Assembly: GCA_027064285.1 (NCBI GenBank)
Contig: JAMOPX010000107.1
Span: 1 to 14,738, forward strand
Direction of reading: 5' to 3'
Length of the DNA stretch: 14,738 nt
Origin: Desulfobacterales bacterium
Lineage (GTDB): Bacteria > Desulfobacterota > DSM-4660 > Desulfatiglandales > JALVZP01
The position numbers and the translations under genes are program-made. Positions 14,691 through 14,738 of this stretch are shown piece by piece (the first letter of the stretch is position 1; each line of letters starts with the position of its first letter). The notes under the pieces were generated by a model. That model was not told the origin of the DNA. It was given only the letters and a program-made list of their open reading frames with translations, and did no database searches.

Positions 14691-14738
14691 TTATAAGCAC
14701 CATGTTCGAAAAATCTTTTTAAATAGGCTTATATATTC

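Overview
The window is about 39% GC by eye and comes from a bacterium. It is compact: genes often overlap, Shine-Dalgarno sites are strong and sigma70-like promoters are recognisable. The gene set, namely an Mrp/NBP35 Fe-S ATPase, short-form ThiC, carA-carB-purF and a HisD/GlcD/GlcF cluster, fits an anaerobic, perhaps thermophilic lineage such as a sulfate reducer of the Desulfobacterota. That assignment is an inference from gene style and order; no rRNA or other marker is present.

Layout. Positions 1-126 are the 3' end of an IS200/IS605-type element: the last codons of a TnpB-like protein, then the terminal hairpin. A 215-bp gap holds one copy of a dispersed AT-rich repeat. Next comes the plus-strand mrp (342-1187), then thiC (1259-2551) behind a good promoter, overlapped by a secreted PEBP/YbhB-family gene (2548-3078). 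The minus-strand operon carA-carB-purF (8820 down to 3038) runs toward it, and its last gene overlaps the PEBP gene tail to tail by 41 bp. A 474-bp divergent intergenic region (8821-9294) holds the second repeat copy, two strong inverted repeats, a promoter and a GC-rich, structure-prone block. Then comes lhgO (9295-10497), clearly more AT-rich than its neighbours and closed by its own terminator. A tight plus-strand operon follows: hisD-glcD-like-glcF-like (10610-14494). The last 244 bp carry what looks like another IS605-type end hairpin, a 13-bp direct repeat and possible transposase-tail coding remnants.

Functionally the window combines housekeeping biosynthesis with hydroxy-acid oxidation. 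The biosynthetic part covers carbamoyl phosphate for pyrimidines and arginine, the first step of purine synthesis, the thiamin pyrimidine, histidine, and Fe-S cluster delivery. ThiC, PurF and the GlcF-like protein each show cysteine sets for Fe-S clusters that an Mrp-type carrier could help to fill. The GlcD/GlcF-like pair and LhgO would oxidise 2-hydroxy acids and pass electrons to Fe-S centres or quinone.

I see no CRISPR array, tRNA, rRNA or defence system, and no strong case for a wholly new system. The most interesting parts are non-coding: the structured block before lhgO, the operator-like inverted repeats before carA, the repeat shared by the mrp and carA upstream regions, and the IS605-type remnants at the module borders.
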